Notes under the pieces: model-generated
What the model saw: the letters and a program-made list of their open reading frames with translations, nothing else
Database searches by the model: none
What the model was told of the DNA's origin: nothing
Shown: positions 7,107 through 9,440 of the stretch, in pieces
How the letters are laid out: the number at the start of each line of letters is the position of its first letter
Numbering within the stretch: the stretch's first letter is position 1
Assembly: GCA_002311455.1 (NCBI GenBank)
Contig: DCAJ01000005.1
Location: 7,169 to 16,608 of the forward strand
From: Anaerolineales bacterium UBA1136
GTDB taxonomy: Bacteria > Chloroflexota > Anaerolineae > Anaerolineales > UBA11657
Direction of reading: 5' to 3'
Length of the DNA: 9,440 nucleotides
Program-made: the position numbers and the translations under genes

Positions 7107-8495
7107 TCAGTTTCGTCCAAGCGCCTTCAACATTGATGACGTACTGGTAAATTTAACACGGGGTCTCCCAACTAAACTCCCTTTATCAATTTCCATATTG
7201 TCAATCTGCTTCCAGTCCATAAAAGTGAACACATCTGGCTGACGTGAACGCACCAACTCTTCAATCCTAACTATACTTGGATCGCTAGGTTTAAGCATCT
7301 TGCCAGATTTTACATCTTCTATAAGACAATTTACTGATTCTATAGAATCTTCTTTGTTAGTTCCAATCACGCCAGTTGGACCCCTTTTTATCCAGCCACA
7401 AGTATACATTCCGGTCAAGAATTCCTGAGTTTCCGGATTCAATATGCGCCCCTGTGAATTGCAAATCATCCCAGATTCATTGTCGAACGGAATATCGGGA
7501 ACAGCAGAGCCAAGATAGCCAACTGATCGTAAAACTAGACCAACCGATATGTCTTCATACACATCCTTAGGCCGAGCTTTCAAAGCACCTTGATCCGTTC
7601 TATAAATTTCATTCTTGACCAAACGCATTCCTGACACTTTGCCAGATCCGTTACCAAAAATTTCAACCGGTGATGTCAAAAACCGCATTCTGATTACTTT
7701 AGACTTGTTATTATACTTTCTCTCTGCAAAATCCTGAATGATTTCCACTTTTCTTACTAACATTTTGTCGCCGTTAAGATCTAGATCCTGTCGGCTCAGT
7801 ATATCCAATTTTGCCTCTTTATCAACAACATGAATGTCTGCATCCTGTAAATCACCTAACTCCTTGATCTCTGGATTAGTAAAAGCTGCCTGCGCGGGCC
7901 CGCGTCTACCTAGCAACACCACTTCTCTGACCCCACTTTGCAACAATGCATCCAATGCATGATCAGCAATATCACTTTGCAAAAGTTCTTCTTTTGTTAA
8001 GCAAAGTATACGAGCTACATCTATTGCGACATTTCCAATGCCCACTACAACTGCAGTATCAACTGAAAGATCAAAAGTATACTTACTATAGTCAGGATGG
8101 CCGTTATACCATGCTACAAAATCGGTCGCCGCGTGGCTTCCTTGAAGATTCTCTCCCGGAATACTTAAGCTGCGCGATCCTTGAGCACCATAAGCGAACA
8201 CAATACAATGATAATTTGCACGTAGGTCTTCTAAATCAATATGCTTCCCAAACTCTACATTACCCCATAATCTAAAGCCAGGTTTGTTGGCAATGCGCTC
8301 GTAGAGTTTGGTCACTGATTTAATCTTAAGGTGATCAGGGGCCACCCCAAACCTAACTAAACCAAATGGTACAGGAAGACGGTCAAACATGTCCACCTCA
8401 ACACTATCTGAGTATTCTTTGAATAGTTGGCCAGCACAATAAAAACCTGCAGGTCCTGCGCCGATTATGGCAACACGTAAAGATTTAGACACCAT
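7107..8495 (-). CDS. Ferredoxin-NADP reductase, FprA / adrenodoxin-reductase type
   Basis: This FAD flavoprotein moves electrons between NADP(H) and a ferredoxin in the cytoplasm. Over 462 residues it shows the FAD-binding GAGPAG at 12-17, the PFGLVRFGVAPDH block at 43-55 typical of the adrenodoxin reductase / FprA group, a second Rossmann motif VVGIGNVAIDVARIL at 150-164 for NADP, RRGPAQAAF at 197-205, and a C-terminal GWIKRGPTGVIGTNK block at 367-381 that closes over FAD. It has no extra N-terminal ferredoxin domain. It is not the plant-type FNR. The ATG at 8495 gives the natural N-terminus, but no clear ribosome-binding site precedes it. A TATAAT box lies 27-32 nt upstream, so the transcript leader may be very short. 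It appears to be the first gene of the unit running to proC. The partner ferredoxin is not in the window. Confidence 0.93.
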   Translation of the reverse strand: MVSKSLRVAIIGAGPAGFYCAGQLFKEYSDSVEVDMFDRLPVPFGLVRFGVAPDHLKIKSVTKLYERIANKPGFRLWGNVEFGKHIDLEDLRANYHCIVFAYGAQGSRSLSIPGENLQGSHAATDFVAWYNGHPDYSKYTFDLSVDTAVVVGIGNVAIDVARILCLTKEELLQSDIADHALDALLQSGVREVVLLGRRGPAQAAFTNPEIKELGDLQDADIHVVDKEAKLDILSRQDLDLNGDKMLVRKVEIIQDFAERKYNNKSKVIRMRFLTSPVEIFGNGSGKVSGMRLVKNEIYRTDQGALKARPKDVYEDISVGLVLRSVGYLGSAVPDIPFDNESGMICNSQGRILNPETQEFLTGMYTCGWIKRGPTGVIGTNKEDSIESVNCLIEDVKSGKMLKPSDPSIVRIEELVRSRQPDVFTFMDWKQIDNMEIDKGSLVGRPRVKFTSTSSMLKALGRN

Positions 8496-8521
8496 AACTA
8501 GTATAAAAATTCATAGTAAGT

Positions 8522-8527
8522 ATTATA
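8522..8527 (-). promoter_or_regulatory. Consensus -10 box upstream of the reductase gene
   Basis: The minus strand reads TATAAT, an exact sigma-70 type -10 hexamer. It would place the transcript start near 8514, about 19 nt before the reductase ATG. No good -35 box stands 16-18 nt upstream (TTACTT at 17 nt is poor). It begins 2 nt after the stop of the candidate small ORF at 8530-8706. Confidence 0.4.
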
Positions 8528-8529
8528 GT

Positions 8530-8706
8530 TTACAGCAAATATATAAGTAACAGATGTAACGCTAACAGAGATATTAATCGGTGCCCATACTGTCGAGACC
8601 ATCGTAGATAGTATATTAAGCCTTCATCATCAGTAAGGTTAAGTACCTTGCATTGATCTACTATTGCTTTTTGATTTGATACAGCACTTGTACCTAAATT
8701 AATCAT
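8530..8706 (-). CDS. Candidate small protein with hydrophobic C-terminal tail (58 aa)
   Basis: I found this ORF by hand-translating the divergent intergenic region. It runs from the ATG at 8706 to a TAA at 8530 and encodes 58 residues. I do not recognise the product. The first half is polar (MINLGTSAVSNQKAIVDQCK), the middle reads LTDDEGLIYYLRWSRQYGHR, and the last 15 residues (LISLLALHLLLIYLL) are strongly hydrophobic. This would suit a tail-anchored or membrane-associated small protein, although the segment is short for a full membrane span. A weak AGAG lies about 9 nt upstream of the ATG. It ends 34 nt before the reductase gene on the same strand and could be its leader gene. Against it are the lack of a strong ribosome-binding site, the modest length and the AT-rich setting. 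It may be a chance ORF. Confidence 0.33.
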   Translation of the reverse strand: MINLGTSAVSNQKAIVDQCKVLNLTDDEGLIYYLRWSRQYGHRLISLLALHLLLIYLL

Positions 8707-8708
8707 AT

Positions 8709-8724
8709 GCTAATCTCTATTAGC
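8709..8724. repeat. Short inverted repeat in the divergent promoter region
   Basis: GCTAAT and ATTAGC form a 6-bp inverted repeat around a 4-nt centre (CTCT), about 40 nt upstream of the aldo/keto reductase start. It could be a regulator-binding half-site pair, but a repeat this short is expected by chance in AT-rich DNA. Confidence 0.25.
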
Positions 8725-8761
8725 TAGTGTAATTTCTCGCAAGTGTTTATAGGAGATCAAT

Positions 8762-9440
8762 ATGCGCAATATAGTTTTAGGAAATACCGATGCTTCTGTA
8801 TCTGCGGTCAGTCTAGGGGCTTGGGCGTATGGTGGACCTCAGAAATTAGGGCCAATGCATACAGGTTGGTCTGACCAACAAGATGATGACTCAACAAATA
8901 CGTTATTGCGATGCAACGAGGTTGGTATTAGACACTGGGACACCGCAGATGTTTACGGAGACGGAAAGTCAGAAAAAATTATTGGGTCCATTTGGGACAA
9001 ATTGCCTCGATCAAATATATTTTTAGCCACAAAGACAGGTTATGACTCTGGACAATATGAGCATTATTATCACCCAGACCAAATGCGAAAACAGATGGAG
9101 AAATCACTGATCAACTTGCGTACAGATTATGTTGACTTATACTACCTGCATCATTGCAATTTTGGAGATCATGATGAATATCTCAGCGATGCCTTAGAGA
9201 TGGTCCAACGTTTTAGAGAAGAGGGTAAAACTCGGTTTATTGGACTATCAGACTGGGATGCTTCCAAGATAATGAAATTCATTGATGATGTTAAACCAGA
9301 TGTCATACAACCATATCGTAATTTAATGAATGACAGTTATGTGTCTTCAGGTCTCAAAGATTGGGTTAATGTTCATAACGTCGGCGTATGCTTTTTCTCA
9401 CCCATCATGCATGGCTTGCTCACGGGTAAATATACGCAAC
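8762..9440 (+). CDS. Aldo/keto reductase (3' end cut by window edge)
   Basis: This is an NAD(P)H-dependent oxidoreductase of the aldo/keto reductase superfamily, which reduces aldehydes or ketones. The substrate cannot be told from sequence. I translated 226 codons by hand from the ATG at 8762, which has a strong AGGAG site 6 nt upstream. The TIM-barrel signatures are in order: LGNTDASVSAVSLGAWAYGG at the start, then HWDTADVYGDGKSE with catalytic D60 and Y65, FLATKTG with K91, and DYVDLYYLHH with H130, completing the D-Y-K-H tetrad. REEGKTRFIGLSDW (152-165) and SPIMHGLLTGKYT (213-225) follow as in the family. Full-length relatives usually have about 300-340 residues, so roughly a third is missing beyond the window. 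It is divergent from the reductase operon and shows no obvious functional tie to it. Confidence 0.94.
   Translation, partial: MRNIVLGNTDASVSAVSLGAWAYGGPQKLGPMHTGWSDQQDDDSTNTLLRCNEVGIRHWDTADVYGDGKSEKIIGSIWDKLPRSNIFLATKTGYDSGQYEHYYHPDQMRKQMEKSLINLRTDYVDLYYLHHCNFGDHDEYLSDALEMVQRFREEGKTRFIGLSDWDASKIMKFIDDVKPDVIQPYRNLMNDSYVSSGLKDWVNVHNVGVCFFSPIMHGLLTGKYTQ

Larger units (their letters stand above)
8496..8761. other. Divergent intergenic region between the reductase and the aldo/keto reductase
   Basis: This 266-nt AT-rich stretch must hold the start signals for both divergent genes. On the minus side it has the TATAAT box and the possible 58-codon ORF. On the plus side weak promoter-like pairs can be drawn, for example TTGATT (8671-8676) with TAAATT (8695-8700) at 18 nt spacing, and the aldo/keto reductase ribosome-binding site AGGAG lies at 8751-8755. 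No tRNA or obvious structured RNA is seen. Confidence 0.6.

Noticed and set aside
6892..7242. 116-codon plus-strand open frame spanning the yebC-reductase junction
   Set aside because: It overlaps the ends of two certain genes on the other strand, and its product is a low-complexity shadow with no ribosome-binding site that I could see.
7946..8275. 109-codon plus-strand open frame inside the reductase gene
   Set aside because: It is antisense to conserved NADP-binding sequence, and its His/Tyr/Gln-rich translation is typical of a shadow frame.
1..9440. Novel defence, mobile or biosynthetic system
   Set aside because: All long genes belong to well-known housekeeping or metabolic families. 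There are no repeats, integrase or transposase genes, or composition breaks that would point to an accessory island.

Overview
This window reads as ordinary bacterial chromosome. It is gene-dense, uses the standard code, has moderate-to-low GC (roughly 40-45% by eye), and nearly every gene ends in TGA. Eight consecutive genes lie on the minus strand, and a divergent ninth gene runs off the right edge on the plus strand. No insertion sequence, CRISPR array, prophage gene, tRNA or rRNA was recognised. The lineage is uncertain. The N-terminus of the gamma subunit, the yebC-ruvC-ruvA order and the adrenodoxin-reductase-like flavoprotein would fit an uncultured Chloroflexota-type bacterium, but this is an impression from memory, not a phylogenetic result.

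Right part, minus strand (8495 down to 4403): a tightly spaced run of an FAD/NADP ferredoxin reductase (FprA type), the YebC/PmpR-family protein, RuvC, RuvA and ProC. Gaps are 21, 3, -4 and 17 nt, which suggests one transcription unit. A TATAAT box lies just upstream of the reductase. RuvC (Holliday junction resolvase) and RuvA (junction-binding subunit) act together in recombinational repair. Their usual partner RuvB is not next to them. ProC makes proline, and the reductase moves electrons between NADP(H) and a ferredoxin.

Left part, minus strand (4137 down to 1): after a 265-nt non-coding spacer comes atpA-atpG-atpD-atpC, encoding the alpha, gamma, beta and (truncated) epsilon subunits of the F1 ATP synthase head. 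The delta subunit gene and the membrane Fo genes that often precede atpA are absent from this position, so the ATP synthase genes are either split between loci or rearranged. The alpha subunit carries an enlarged acidic loop of about 35-40 extra residues.

Right edge: a 266-nt divergent intergenic region separates the reductase from a plus-strand aldo/keto reductase that is cut by the window end. The region contains a possible 58-codon minus-strand gene with a hydrophobic tail. I see no clearly new biological system. The points most worth checking are the split F1 cluster, the alpha-subunit loop and the small hydrophobic-tail ORF.
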